DNA from: Chara braunii
Lineage: Eukaryota; Streptophyta; Charophyceae; Charales; Characeae
DNA length: 26,983 bases
Assembly: GCA_003427395.1 (NCBI GenBank)
Contig: BFEA01000302.1
Span: 1,133,966 to 1,160,948, forward strand
Direction: 5' to 3'
Positions 1 through 10,489 of the stretch are shown piece after piece; the stretch's first letter is position 1, and each line of letters starts with the position of its first letter. The notes beneath the pieces were generated by a model. That model did not search any database. It was given only the letters and a program-made list of their open reading frames with translations, and had not been told where the DNA came from. Both the position numbers and the translations under genes were made by a program.

Positions 1-40
<40 letters not shown>
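1..40. repeat. (AG)n microsatellite at window edge
   Basis: Perfect AG dinucleotide run of about 20 units that probably continues beyond the left edge. The same dinucleotide recurs at 8648-8729 and, as TC, at 15197-15238. Confidence 0.97.
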
Positions 41-45
<5 letters not shown>

Positions 46-226
46 TGTTAGTGACCTCCTTGCTTGGATATATGTGATTCGGTAGGGAAAGGCAGTTCTA
101 AGAGAAATTATTGGACCTCTTCCCCAGAGGGTCAATCCTCCCAGGGGGGGCAATCAATGTCATTTGGGCCTAGTTCAGGCAATTAGGACAGACTATGGGG
201 GCGATCTGCAAAGAAATATGAGAGAG

Positions 227-258
227 GCTGGGCCAGGTTCCCAGCAGGTGTAGGGCCC
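227..258 (+). repeat. Retroposon 3'-tail stem-loop, copy 1
   Basis: The sequence 227-245 is a 6-bp stem (GCTGGG/CCCAGC) closing a 7-nt loop, followed by CAGGTGTAG. It is the same motif that ends the LINE copies at 9926-11440. No poly(A) follows, so this is a scrap of a tail. Confidence 0.6.
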
Positions 259-324
259 AGAGGAGGCAGGGATTTGCATCAGCTGCAACTACTTCTATCA
301 TATAAGTAAAGTAATTTTATGAAA

Positions 325-400
325 GCTGGGCCTGCTTCCCAGCAGGTGTAGCTCCCACCAAGGAGCAAATAGCAGCAGCACAAGAAGAAGAAAAAAGGAG
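325..400 (+). repeat. Retroposon 3'-tail stem-loop, copy 2, with A-rich end
   Basis: A second stem-loop (325-343, GCTGGG/CCCAGC) is followed by AGGTGTAGCTCCCACCAA and then a purine-rich stretch (about 380-415) that may be a decayed A-tail. Plus-strand orientation, unlike most copies here. From 416 to 936 I see no gene and no clear repeat. Confidence 0.55.
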
Positions 401-936
401 GGGGAGGAGAAGGAGGAGAATCACAGTCTCATATCCATAGCTTTGTCATAACTCTCACAGCACAACATACTGTCATCTTCCCTGGAAGAGAGGGTTCAAG
501 AAGAGAGGAGTATTGACTTCACCATCCAGCTTAAGGAAGGAAGACCCCAAAAGTGCAACATTGCGCCGAGCACGGTCATCCAGCCTTAGAACCTCCCTGG
601 ATCAACACCACAAAACCAAAGACCACACATTCAGGAATGCACCATTGACGATGAACCAAACATACAGCTCAACATCTACATCCATAATCTTAAACAACAG
701 CGCACACAGCATAAGAACCACCGACATCAATTAGCTGTCACCTCGAGTGCCAAGACGAGTGAGCAGAGCCTGAAATGCAGTAAAAATTAAAGCTAGATAA
801 TAATCAAATGGCATTCGGAGCCCCATGGCCTAAGTAAGGAAGGCCGAAGGCACAAGAGCGCACTTTCTTAAGTAAACAAGATATCACACCATATCCAGAG
901 TACTATGCAGGCGATCCCAGATGTGGAGGCGATCAT

Positions 937-1236
937 GTATTCCATCTACTATGTTTCCCTCCAGTACGCCAATTTAAAATGCCTCAGAGTACTATGCAGC
1001 TTGCACCTCCCACAGGAAGGATGTTCCATGCTGGAGCTCTTCTTGGTGAGCTCCGCGTATGTCCCTTGCCAACCACCTTCTCCCATCTATGCCATCTACT
1101 ACTACTGCCTACACTGCGCCAATTTAAAATGCCGGCAGAGTACTCTGCAGCTTGCGGCTCCCACACGAAGGATGTTCCATGCTGGAGCTCTTCTTGGCGA
1201 GCTCTGGGTATGTACCCTGCCAAACACCTTCTCCCT
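937..1236. repeat. 150-bp tandem duplication
   Basis: Two diverged copies about 150 bp apart. CGCCAATTTAAAATGCC occurs at 967 and 1117, and AAGGATGTTCCATGCTGGAG occurs in both. The copies differ by substitutions and small indels that shift the reading frame between them, so the overlapping open frames (for example 905-1291) are probably not genes. Confidence 0.85.
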
Positions 1237-1265
1237 ACAGTCTTCCCCTCCCTCCCAGGACCTCC

Positions 1266-1600
1266 TTTTTTTTTTTTTTTTTTTTTTTTGAAAACACATG
1301 CTCCAGTCTATTCGTGGGGAGCAGCACGTGCTGGGAACCGGGCCCAGCGTCCCATATCGAATTGTACAGATCATTGAGAACATTTGAGATCATTTGAGAT
1401 ACCGGAGCCAATACCCGGCTTCGGGTAAGAACAGTCTGTGAACACAATATGATTCAGAAAGCATGGGGAAGATCATGAATATCTAATGACCTATTAAGGA
1501 ACTACTCATGTAATAGGCTGCCACAGAGGTCCTACGAATGCTCAGAACCCTCAGGATCCTTAACAAGCCCTTCTAAGACTTTCCAAAACAGTCTTACTCC
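1266..1600 (-). mobile_element. Short retroposon, minus strand, poly(A)-tailed
   Basis: A T-run at 1266-1289 is the A-tail of a minus-strand element. Next to it lies the shared tail (about 1300-1354) with its stem-loop at 1330-1348. Further in is a block with TTTGAGATACCGG (about 1390) and then a segment around 1530-1600 that is repeated at about 11910-11975, in the same order relative to the tail. This looks like one retroposon family with two copies here. The 5' limit (about 1600) is only where the similarity fades. No coding function is visible. Confidence 0.65.
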
Positions 1601-1605
1601 CTGCT

Positions 1606-2290
1606 GAGCTCTTCCAGGCCTCACGCCCCCACCCTGCTGGGTTACAGGGCAACACAACTCACCCCAGCTCCGACCAGTGTTGTCCCAGCAGCAAACCTTG
1701 GTTGTCCCTTAGGATGCCCACCCCAAAGCATCCCCAGATCTCTCTACCAGGCCTCGCGCTCCTGCATCAGCAGGTTACAGGGCAACACCCCAGCACTGGC
1801 CAGCGTCGTCCTGGCATCGAACAGCCGCAGATCACTGAGTATAACAGCTTCGAAACCGCCTAAGATGGGTCGCTAAGATTCCCTAGAGTCCTAAGACATT
1901 CATAAGAACAGCCAACCTATTTTCCACTCTTCAGACTCTACCAAGTCACTAGAATATGTGTGTCAAAAAGCCTCCCAACCACAAATAAGATAGGTGAAAT
2001 CTATTCAATCCACCTACGACCACCACCAACATGGCTGATTTCAGCACGAACCGAAGCTCTTCCAAGCCTCTTGCTCCCATCAGGTTAGGTTACAGAGTTG
2101 CACCACCTTGCTCCAGCACCGGCCAGCATTGCTCCAGTTACGACCCCCAATGACCACTGAGACTGCCCCCGCAAACAGCCCCCCAGAGAACTCTACCAGG
2201 CCTCACGCCCCCACTAAGCTGGGTCACAGAGTTGCGCCACCTGGCTGCGGCTCCGGCCAGCGTTGCTCCAGCATCGATCTTCGAGGGCCA
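1606..2290. repeat. Four diverged copies of a GC-rich module
   Basis: A module of about 85 bp starts with CTACCAGGCCTCACGC-like sequence, then has a GGTTACAG core and ends near GGCCAGCGTTGCTCC. Starts are near 1614, 1747, 2062 and 2196, giving spacings of 133, 315 and 134 bp. This suggests an old tandem array of about 134 bp with one irregular interval. The open frame 2108-2578 runs through the last copies and is not convincing as a gene. Confidence 0.7.
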
Positions 2291-3025
2291 CCAAATTTCC
2301 AACCACCCTTCGCAGAATCACAGATGCCTTGCCAGCTAACACCTATTCCTACATCCTCATCGAGAGGCAAACTCCTAGGACCTCCTCTCCTTGAGCCATC
2401 TCTCTCTCATGGAGCCACCCGGCCCACCTATGGCCAGTGCTGCTCCTCTCCTAGCCTTGCTGGTTGGCTGGCTCACACTGCTGCAGGCACTGGCCGCTGC
2501 TGCACACGGTTGCACAGCCTCCTGGAACTGCCCAGCCAGCGTGTGGCCCTGGCTGCCCAGCCTCTCCCTACATGCTAAGACCGGGATCTGAACGGGCTGG
2601 TAGGCCCTCCCTGCAGGTAGCTTCCAAAAGCACACTCAGTCTGCCAGGATCCCAACTTCCTGGCCGGTAGCCTACCCCCAGCCTCTTCACAAAACTGGCC
2701 AGACCCCTTTTCCTTCTGCGCCTTACTTACGGCCCTTCTTTCTATGACGCATCTGGGAGGCCATTGTGGCCTCACACTCTGATCAGTAAACCCTAACCTA
2801 AAGCAGAAAGGGAGAGAAAAGGACTAGGAATGGGGGACTGTGACAGACTGTTCTGATGGACTTTCACCAACTCATTAGGAGGCTGAACCCTCAACAGTCT
2901 GGAGAGCCCTCTACCGGATGATACTGTCAGTGATAATGTACGGTGTACCACCAGTTAGTCATGGACCAAGCATTGCTGCCCCAGTGCGCATTCGCCTCAG
3001 TCAGGTTCAGCGTATCCAGTCCAAT
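2291..3025. other. No gene recognised
   Basis: Mildly GC-rich, with only short overlapping open frames on both strands (up to about 86 residues) and no recognisable domain. I see no strong repeat here. Confidence 0.5.
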
Positions 3026-3100
3026 GGGGGTACCAAGGGCTGCAGAAAATTTTGAGTGGCCTAACTCCGAAATTTGGCAATTCTTAGTTGTCATTCCCTT
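3026..3100 (+). repeat. Solo monomer of the GGGGGTACCA repeat
   Basis: Starts GGGGGTACCAAGGGCTGCAG and then follows, with many substitutions, the monomers at 5704 and 5830. A more distant relative on the minus strand is at 15545-15680. A dispersed non-coding repeat family. Confidence 0.55.
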
Positions 3101-3960
3101 TGACAAAAGAATTCAAAACAAATCATGGATATAGAGGGTAGGCCCCACTGCGGCAGCGAATTTTTGTTCTTGGGACGAACCAAATGCATATAAATGCCCC
3201 TCCTATGCCGCCCCTCCTCAGTAGGGCAGCCATTGCGGCTGGGAAGGACAAAGTCAATGTAATATCCGGGCAAAGTAGGGCTCGGTCACAGCATGTGACG
3301 ATCTCTTTTCTGGTAAGCACAATTTTCTGCGCAACTGGACTTTGGGGTGGCGGGGTGGGCCTATGGTTTTAATTGCATGACGCGCCTTAGCGAGCACAAG
3401 GATAATGGTTGACGCGGCTTTTCCTTTTTCCTTTTTCTACTTGTTCGAAAATCGGACGGAGAATTTTGGCACAACCATCACGCAGAAGAAAACTCTTTTG
3501 AATTTTCGAAGTCTTAGGAAAATACGTGGTCAACCGCATGGATATTTGGAATTTCTTTTTGCATTTAGGACTTTAAATAGGCTAGGATTTTAGGCTCGGC
3601 GCACTTTTGTTTGGTTGCAGTTGTAACTGCATGCTGCTCCTCACTCGCACGCACCTTGCTACGCTCTGTCTTGTGCTCTCTTCCCACCGCGCCTTAATCC
3701 TAATCCCAAATGTAATTCTCTCCTTCCCTTCTTGGCGAGTGCGGGTATAACTGTAATCTTCTCCATATTGATTTCTCTCCGCGCTGAAACTTGCGGCCTC
3801 CTCTCCCTTCGTCTCATTGGCCAGAACAATGTATGACTGGATCAATGCATGGAGAGTGGCTACATCCCCCACGTCACGGCCCAGGCATGCCGATCATAGG
3901 CACTTCCTTCTCTCTCCTCTCCCTCTTGCCCCAGCGTAATTCCGGCTATCTTGCGCAGGT
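3101..3960. other. No gene recognised; pyrimidine-rich second half
   Basis: No open frame with a recognisable protein. From about 3640 to 3930 the plus strand is rich in C and T tracts, which can occur in plant promoter or 5' UTR DNA but is not diagnostic. An ATTGG (inverse CCAAT) lies near 3815. Confidence 0.4.
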
Positions 3961-3968
3961 GCTGAATG

Positions 3969-4066
3969 CTATAAATCTCGCACGCGCGACTAACTTGCTC
4001 TCTAATCTAAACTTTTGGAGTTAGTGTGATCAGGATCGGCTAACGAGTGTGAGCATGTATGAAGGT
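3969..4066 (+). promoter_or_regulatory. Possible TATA box, first exon and splice donor
   Basis: CTATAAATC at 3969 is a good TATA match. About 85 bp downstream is ATGAAGGTGAGT, where AAG/GTGAGT matches the eukaryotic 5' splice-donor consensus directly after an ATG. This spacing would suit a transcript starting near 4000 with a tiny coding first exon. I cannot identify a second exon, and both motifs occur by chance, so this is a weak suggestion only. Confidence 0.18.
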
Positions 4067-4382
4067 GAGTGCGGAGCTGGGCGATCCAACAAGCTGGTGG
4101 TGAGTGTGCGAGGTTGACGTGTGGCGGCGACGGACTGCGGGGCACGGGCGAACCTGGGTTGCGTGCTCAGACCAAGCAGGATGACGACTCTGGGTTGTTA
4201 GTAGGTGAGCGGCGACGAACTGCCCGCGCCGCAGTAAGGAAGCGGACGATGAAGGTAGTAAGGGCGCACGGAGTGCCAAGGTGGTGTTGGGACTTCTTTT
4301 TCTCGCCCTCCAAAATTTTGGTTTCACCTTTCAAAATCCTGCCTTCGTAATCTCGGACTTTTTGCAAGATTGTGTGATCTCC

Positions 4383-4692
4383 TTTCCGTCTCGTGTACTT
4401 CTCCCCTTCCTTCTTTCTCTTTTTCCATGGACTAGGCCACGTGTGATGGTTGTGGGTCGATCGTCTCAACTTGCATGCATAATCTTTGTTCATGATTTGG
4501 AGATTGGATGATTGGGGGATAAATGCACGGAAAGTCTTTTCCGTCTCGTGCACTTCTCCCCTTCCTTCTTTCTCTTTTTCCATGGATGACGCCACGTGTG
4601 ATGGTTGTGGATCGATCGTCTCAACTTGCATGCATAATCTTTGTTCATGATTTGGAGATTGGATGATTGGGGGATGGATGCATGAAAAGTCT
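4383..4692. repeat. 155-bp tandem duplication with a G-box in each copy
   Basis: Copies at 4383-4537 and 4538-4692 are nearly identical (a few substitutions), so the duplication is recent compared with most repeats here. Each copy carries CACGTG (4438-4443 and 4593-4598), the G-box core bound by plant bZIP and bHLH factors, in the context GCCACGTGTGATGG. Each also has a pyrimidine tract and TTGCATGCATAATC. The minus-strand open frame across it (4167-4631) repeats itself because the DNA does, and is probably not a gene. Confidence 0.92.
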
Positions 4693-4906
4693 TAACCCCT
4701 AGGAATCAGGGAAAACAGCCGAGTTGGTCGTCCCGTGTCGCTTTCTTTGCATTACGGACGAACGTGGGCACGTTGTAGGTGGCCGCTGAGACAGCCAGCT
4801 GTGCATGCACACGTACATACGGTTCGTCCACATCAGGGCTGTATCTGTAATGTCTTCATCCCTCTGATTCTGCCAAAACATGACCGTATTGGTGTGAGTT
4901 CGTAGC

Positions 4907-5308
4907 ATGGAGTTCGGTGTCCCCTTTCGAGTAACCGATCGGGAGTGCTTGAGGGATCGTGAATATTTGAAATATTGGGAAAACAAGTACTTCTCTCGCC
5001 ACCAGCTATCGAGACTCTATGCCTTCCGGCATCAGACCGGAGAAGAACGTTTATGCGAGTTGGATATCCAACAGGCTTCGGACAGCAGTCCCCGACCCAC
5101 GCAATATCCCTACACGCATAAAACTCAGGTGTTCACTAAGTCGGGATTCGTGGCCATTGAAACTGAATTTCCTCCTCACTATCTTCTCCTCCCCTGCGAC
5201 AATCTAACTGTTATTCCCTGGCGTGCATTAGCCCCCTACTGGCCACGCACCCCGTGCTCTGAGTGCATACGCGACTACTTCTACCGAGCGTCAGGTTCCA
5301 TCCAGTGA
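4907..5308 (+). CDS. Unrecognised 133-residue open frame
   Basis: One of the longer low-complexity-free open frames in the window, starting MEFGVPFRVTDRECL and ending YFYRASGSIQ at a stop near 5308. Its composition is balanced, with charged, aromatic and Cys residues and no simple repeats, so it could be a real small gene, an exon or a transposon fragment. I recognise no domain, signal peptide or membrane segment. The flanks (4693-4906 and 5309-5680) show no partner exon I can define. Chance is a serious alternative at this length. Confidence 0.2.
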   Translation: MEFGVPFRVTDRECLRDREYLKYWENKYFSRHQLSRLYAFRHQTGEERLCELDIQQASDSSPRPTQYPYTHKTQVFTKSGFVAIETEFPPHYLLLPCDNLTVIPWRALAPYWPRTPCSECIRDYFYRASGSIQ

Positions 5309-5680
5309 ACCCGCACCGAGGCTGTGTCGAGAACACACCCTTCGACTAAGACTGTCCACGTCGGATTCTAAACTATGTGAGTCCTGTAAGCACTACGTGT
5401 TGGAACACGAGATACCCACCATGTCCCTCTTCTGCATGGTATACGCACCCGTCGTAGGCGAAGACGCTGACCAACCTGAGTACTCCATCTTGAGAACCTA
5501 AAGCTGAGAAGAGCCCCTTCCAATCTGCACCATTTCAATTTTTGTCCTTGGAACCTTGGCATGGGAGATCCCACTTCCGGGCCCTATCTCACTCCGATCA
5601 CGAAGTCGCGTTGGGCGTGAGGTTGGGCGTCACAAGCGGGCCTAGGCACACTTTCAAAAGTGCATGCCAAGGCTGTGGCC

Positions 5681-5932
5681 AGGTACGACTTACCCGTGGC
5701 AAAGGGGGTACCAGGGGGTGCACAAAAGTTTAGAGAGCCCAAACTTTGGCTATTTTTACCCATTTCTGCAGGTAATTTGATCAAATTTTGCTGCAATTTC
5801 CTGGACAGGTATGGCCTATCGGGCGCAAGGGGGGTACCAGGGGGTGCACAAAAGTTTAAAGTACCTCAACTTCGGCAGTTTTTACTCCTTTTTGCAGCTA
5901 ATTTGATGAAATTTTGCTGCAATTTCATCCAT
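5681..5932 (+). repeat. 126-bp tandem repeat, two copies
   Basis: AGGTAYGRC starts the copies at 5681 and 5807. The core GGGGGTACCAGGGGGTGCAC is identical at 5704 and 5830. Both continue with an ACTTYGGC segment and an AAATTTTGCTGCAATTTC end. Overall divergence is moderate. The same core occurs singly at 3026. Confidence 0.9.
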
Positions 5933-7370
5933 CTGTGAACTGCCAGGCTGTGATAGGCTCGGGCCACAACATGAGACGAATTTGATTGTTTTTCTCTTTT
6001 TCAACAGTTAGATAAAGATCTGCAACAACAACATTCCTGGGACCACTACCCAGCTTTGGTTACCCGGCCTCACAATTAAAAGTTAAATGAAAGTATGAGA
6101 AAAATAACAACAACCCATTCTCTGGATTCCCTTTTTGTCTGTTTTTCGTATCGAAAATTCAGAGGGATAGCAGTCTGTAGCTCAAGGGTGATGCTCAAGC
6201 TGTGGGACTACCATGCTGTTGTTGCTGTCTCCCCCGGATCGAACTCATGGTCATTATAGCTGTATTTGGGGAAACTTTCGGTCTGGATACACCCTGTGGA
6301 TTCCACCTGCCTGCAACTGGGGGCAGAGCCTCATACAGACATATAGATACAACAAGGAGGCTTCTAATCTCTGACATCTTCGGCCCCCTCATGGGCTGCC
6401 TGAGTCCTGGGGCCAGACCCCATTGACAGATTGTTCATGCTAGGACAGCATGAACCAGGCCACTTTTACGCCAGGTTCATGCTTCCCAAGCATCAAAAGA
6501 GCTTAGAAGCATCCAAGTGGCAATCTCCTTGGGAGATGTCAGATAGATTGCCAGACTTTTACATTCACTGTGGAATCTCCTTCATTTCATTCAAGGCATC
6601 ATCCGAGCTGGCGCAATCCAGCCGTTCTTGGTACATAATTACCAGTTTCTCTTGGCATAGACTGAATGAGAGGACAATTCATTCTCATTGAATCTCCAAG
6701 GGGAAAAAAAAAGGGAAAAAAAAGGTGAAGGTTTGGAAAATTTGCCCACCCTTATTGCCCTGTTGAAGAGCTTCTTTGATGGCAGAGACAATATCTGGCA
6801 TGTTGCAAGGCAATACTGCCTGCCTTTACAATGTCCAGCAAGTGTGGCTTCAACTTAGCCGACGAGAAAAGCTGGTTTGATAAAAGGGTGGGATCCACTC
6901 TGCAGTTGGCACTTGGCATCCTCTCACACGTCACTTGCTGGGGTACATACTGAGCCACCAGTAGTGGCGACCACAGGCTGCAGCACATGTAGGCATGCAT
7001 GGTCCCACTTGCCTACATGTCCATGCACACAAGTTGCACTCGCTTCATGCACGCCCACTTGTGGATGCTGCGTGCATGACCGCTTGCCCCTTGCACATGC
7101 GCTTGTGGCCGTGCCAATGACTCGCCATGCTCATACCAACGGATAGATCGGCAGAGGAAGATCATCAAGATCATTTTTAGGCCCCACTTCACAGATTAAT
7201 CAAGAAGCCAAGACCAAGCGATTCACCTCTCCACAACAGCGTCGCATGCTGCATTCTCAGTTTAGTAAAGCACAAGAGGAGCAGTTTTGTGTCGGACGTA
7301 CACGTACGTGGTGGGCTAGCGCTCCAACGAGATGAGGCGAACGGTCGAAATAGGCTGCCAACCACGTACT
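5933..7370. other. No gene recognised; one inverted-repeat arm homolog
   Basis: The stretch 6250-6278 (TGGTCATTATAGCTGTATTT) matches the arms of the hairpin at 20240-20350, so a scrap of that repeat family lies here. The minus strand at 6752-7000 has an 82-residue open frame of fairly natural composition that I cannot assign. About 7000-7120 is a loose run of CATGCAC and ACTTG motifs. Nothing else is identifiable. Confidence 0.4.
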
Positions 7371-7373
7371 TGG

Positions 7374-7390
7374 TTAAACCACCAGTACTT
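7374..7390 (+). repeat. Solo transposon terminus next to TTAA
   Basis: TTAA (7374-7377) followed by ACCACCAGTACTT matches the ends of the TIR elements at 14212 and 16719, also next to TTAA. I could not find a matching opposite end downstream, so this may be a truncated copy. A single ambiguous base lies at 7433, just before an A-run at 7448-7462. Confidence 0.45.
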
Positions 7391-7439
7391 ATGAGAGGAA
7401 GTTATGACACTTTTTTTGCCAAGCCTAGAAACNCCCTGT

Positions 7440-8035
7440 GCAAACCAAAAAAAAAAAAAAAAGAACTGGCGCGTTTCTTTTTTGGCTGGCACTGCCAGCC
7501 ATTCAGCTCCGGTAGGCCGTGCCCCGAAAGTCGCGGCACGTGCACAGCTGGGTTGGGAAAATATGGCTGGGAAACATTCTGGTAGCTTAATGTCGCCTGT
7601 CCAAATGGCCGGCACATTGTTTCAAATAGGTTGGTTGGTAGTTAACAGATACCAGTTTAATAAATAAATAAATAAATTTAATAAATAGATTAATTAATAA
7701 ATGGGGTAATCGAATGGGCAAAAAAAACACGCGTCGGCAAAGAAAACCACGCCGAGTTCGAAAAGGCAACGGAAGTACCGACGGCCGTGGTGTCAGAGGG
7801 GAAAACAAAAAAAAAATAAAAAATGCCCAACGGATACTTTTGGACGGCAATCGTTCATTTCGAGTTGGTGCATGGTTTCTTTGCTGACGCGAGTTTTTTT
7901 TGCCTTTAGGATTTCAAAACATGCCGCGTCCACCATTATTTCTTAATTAATTAAAAAAAAAAAAACACAGATCCTAGTTTTTAACTGGATGAAGATGGTA
8001 AATCAATGTCTCTGATTGGGGGCACTGTCTAAGCT
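7440..8035. other. A/T-rich simple repeats, no gene
   Basis: Holds an A-run at 7448-7462, (TAAA)n-like repeats at about 7658-7700, and A-runs at 7807-7816 and 7952-7963. No open frame here has recognisable content. Confidence 0.6.
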
Positions 8036-8400
8036 GTTTTTTATTTTTTTATTTTTTTTATTTTTTTATTTTTACATGTTCCTGGGGTTCTAGCAGGGGT
8101 GTTACGAGCAACCTCTGCTCTCACAGCCCAATGATGGATGGCTCTGGCCTATTGATGGGGAGCAGCGCCTGCTGGAAAACGGGTCTAGCATCCATAGAAT
8201 TTCTTTGATATTGGCGTTCAAATGTGGAGTGTATTGCAGCATTGATTACACTGGGTATAAACAGAGGATTGACTGCCAATACTCTGAGATGCTGGGGCCC
8301 ACTGCCTCTTCAGCCTGTGACCAGGCCGCCTGATCGGAAAGGACAAAACAAGCAGTATCGATGCCCTCTGCATTTAGTCTGAGCAGCTCGAAATGTCTGG
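8036..8400 (-). mobile_element. LINE 3' end (copy D), minus strand
   Basis: The T-rich run 8036-8073, broken by single A bases, is the likely A-tail. The shared tail (about 8141-8195) has its stem-loop at 8171-8189 with one mismatched stem pair. The adjoining 8230-8330 region resembles the 3' UTR of copy C (for example CAGCATTGA followed by a GGTTGACTG-like block). No coding part remains, so this is a 5'-truncated LINE insertion. Confidence 0.6.
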
Positions 8401-8646
8401 GTCTCCTATCCCATACCATTGTAGGTCCATGAGGGCTAGCTCTGAGGGGGGGGAAATATATCTGGGAAGTCTACGGGGTGGGGGGGCATTGGCAATGCTG
8501 GGTCGATTTTCACCCACTCATGAAACGTCAACTTGTAGTTCCTCCTGACTGGGGCTGAATCTTCATTTGTTTGAGATTTTACGAATTTCATCCCGTGTCA
8601 AAATTGAATCTGGTTCGGCAAACAGAATCTGCCAAACTGGCGGCGC

Positions 8647-8647
<1 letters not shown>

Positions 8648-8729
<82 letters not shown>
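8648..8729. repeat. (GA)n microsatellite, about 40 units
   Basis: Perfect GA run of about 80 bases. The Arg-Glu and Ser-Leu open frames over it are artefacts of the dinucleotide repeat. Confidence 0.97.
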
Positions 8730-8733
<4 letters not shown>

Positions 8734-9723
8734 TCCCCGGAAACACTGAGACATGGAGTCAACAAACTTGAGTTCCATACTCAAGATGCAGTACAACATG
8801 AATTCACGCATTTATCATGCTACACGTTTCGACCGGGTTGCCACTCCAGTCTCATTGGGAAGACTATCCTCTACCCTTGCCTTGCCGAGCAACTCACTCC
8901 CAAAAAAACGAACTGACTAACATCTCACAGGGCGGGTTAAGCCCCTCTGCCCCAAAATACTCTATTGTACCTTGTCGAGTAGTGCACATGTCGTAAAAAT
9001 GTTGATAACTTGGCCGGCACACTTGGCACTACCTCTGTGCAATACAACCATTGCTGCAACGCTTCTGCTGAAGGAAGCTCCTGGGATTCAGCTCGCCATG
9101 AGCTGGACACTTGCTGGTTGCTGTCGGGCAGGATCATTGATACCAAGGAATTCCAAGCTGGTCTTGCCCAAGCCCCTCGTTTTCGCCACTCGAAGTCGAA
9201 CGTCCGGATATAAGTGAACCCAAAGTTATTTCCCCACCTGTTGTGGCCTCGTTTTGGCCACAACAGGCTTGATATATCCCCACGCAGATGAAGTGTGGAG
9301 ATGGATATGATGCTGTGCGGTCGTAATACCGACTAAACGGTTTTCCTTAGGAGAAAGTCTTGAAGACACCTGAATTGCAAATCCTGACTCATGTTGACTA
9401 CCTTGTTTTTGCTGCTAAGCGTTAAGTGAAGAAACAGCTGGGAAACTATCGCTACCTTGGTCCCAGCAAAGTCCAAAATATTGTGATCAGAATTTGTCTA
9501 CACAAAATATTGTCTATACCACCACCGTCTGTTACTGTACGCTGCCTCTGTTACTGTACGCTGCCTCTACATGCTAAACAGTACTTTACACCTTACTCGG
9601 TGAGGTAGGCCGCTCTACTTTGTATGCCCTGAGAATAACAAGGTCACCCAATGAGGTGCCAGCTGCAACTGCTCCCCACCTCCAGTACCTTTGAGCCTCA
9701 TTTTCCGGATGCTTGATTTTACC
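8730..9723. other. No gene recognised; perfect 12-bp hairpin inside
   Basis: 9237-9248 and 9256-9267 form a perfect 12-bp inverted repeat (CCTGTTGTGGCC) with a 7-base loop. It lacks a following U-run and is not obviously a terminator. The minus open frame 8937-9263 (108 residues) covers it and has no recognisable domain. CTGTTACTGTACGCTGCCTC-like sequence is duplicated at about 9529-9568. Confidence 0.5.
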
Positions 9724-9843
9724 GAACCTGGGACTACCAGAACATTGTGGGGGTCAGGCCTGGTAGAGATAACCATATGTCTCAAACCCAGGACTACCAC
9801 AACATGGTGGCGGTCACGCCTGGCAGATGTAACCATATTTGTC
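9724..9843. repeat. 60-bp tandem duplication
   Basis: GGACTACCA starts at 9731 and at 9791, and both copies end in AACCATAT. The period is exactly 60 bp, with about 80 percent identity by eye. Confidence 0.88.
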
Positions 9844-10057
9844 GCATCTGTGCTAGAATTTGTTTGACAGTCAAAACATTCTTTTTCCTCCGGATATTTT
9901 TCCCTCCTACGGCACCATGAACCCTTTTTTTTTCCTGAGATAAAAACCAGGTCACACTGCGAGGTGGGATGGTAAGAGCATTGTCTATTGGTGGGGAGCC
10001 ACACCTGCTGGAAAGCAGGTCCAGCATCCCATGTGAAATGAAAGTTCTGCACTTTGC

Positions 10058-10186
10058 GCTGGACCCGCTTTCCGTAGCTCCCCACCAATAGGCTTGGAGC
10101 CCCCTGCAAAACAGGTAGGAGTGTATGCTCCTACCATCACTCCTATCTGTTGACGCGGGCGGAATTTAATTAAAAAACAAAAAGAA
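10058..10186 (+). mobile_element. Plus-strand retroposon end: tail relic, hairpin, A-rich end
   Basis: Starts with a relic of the shared tail (GCTGGACCCGCTTTCC, then AGCTCCCCACCAATAG). It continues through TTGGAGCCCCCTG to a hairpin (10111-10123 with 10138-10150, 14-nt loop) and ends in an A-rich stretch (about 10168-10186). The last part (GGAGCCCC, hairpin, TGTYGA, A-run) recurs at 23940-24016. It lies inverted beside copy A's own tail, 26 bp away, as if inserted into copy A. Confidence 0.55.
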
Positions 10187-10489
10187 GACGGGGGAATATC
10201 ACCAATTCTCTGCCAGCATTCACTACCCGTAGAACAGGAGATTGGCTGAGCAGAAGGAGAGTACAATAGGGAGGGGGCCGCTCTTCCGCCTTGCTGCTGG
10301 GCACCAGATGCCAATGTGATCATCAAGCTCCCCCTGTATCTTACTGAGAGCAGCTGCGAGTAGGTGAGAATAGGTTTGCCCTGCCAGGACTGCATGCACT
10401 CACTTCTCTTCCTCACTACCCACTGTATCAGCACTGTTCCACCAAAGAAAGGGTAGGAGGGGGAAAAAAATTCAGAGAGGGGTCGTAGT

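Noticed and set aside
3969-4350. A confident gene model starting at the TATA-like box
   Set aside because: Only single-motif support (TATA-like and donor-like); no second exon, branch site or protein similarity could be seen, so it is kept only as a low-confidence regulatory entry.
9237-9267. Rho-independent terminator
   Set aside because: A perfect 12-bp hairpin but no U-run follows, and the window is not bacterial.
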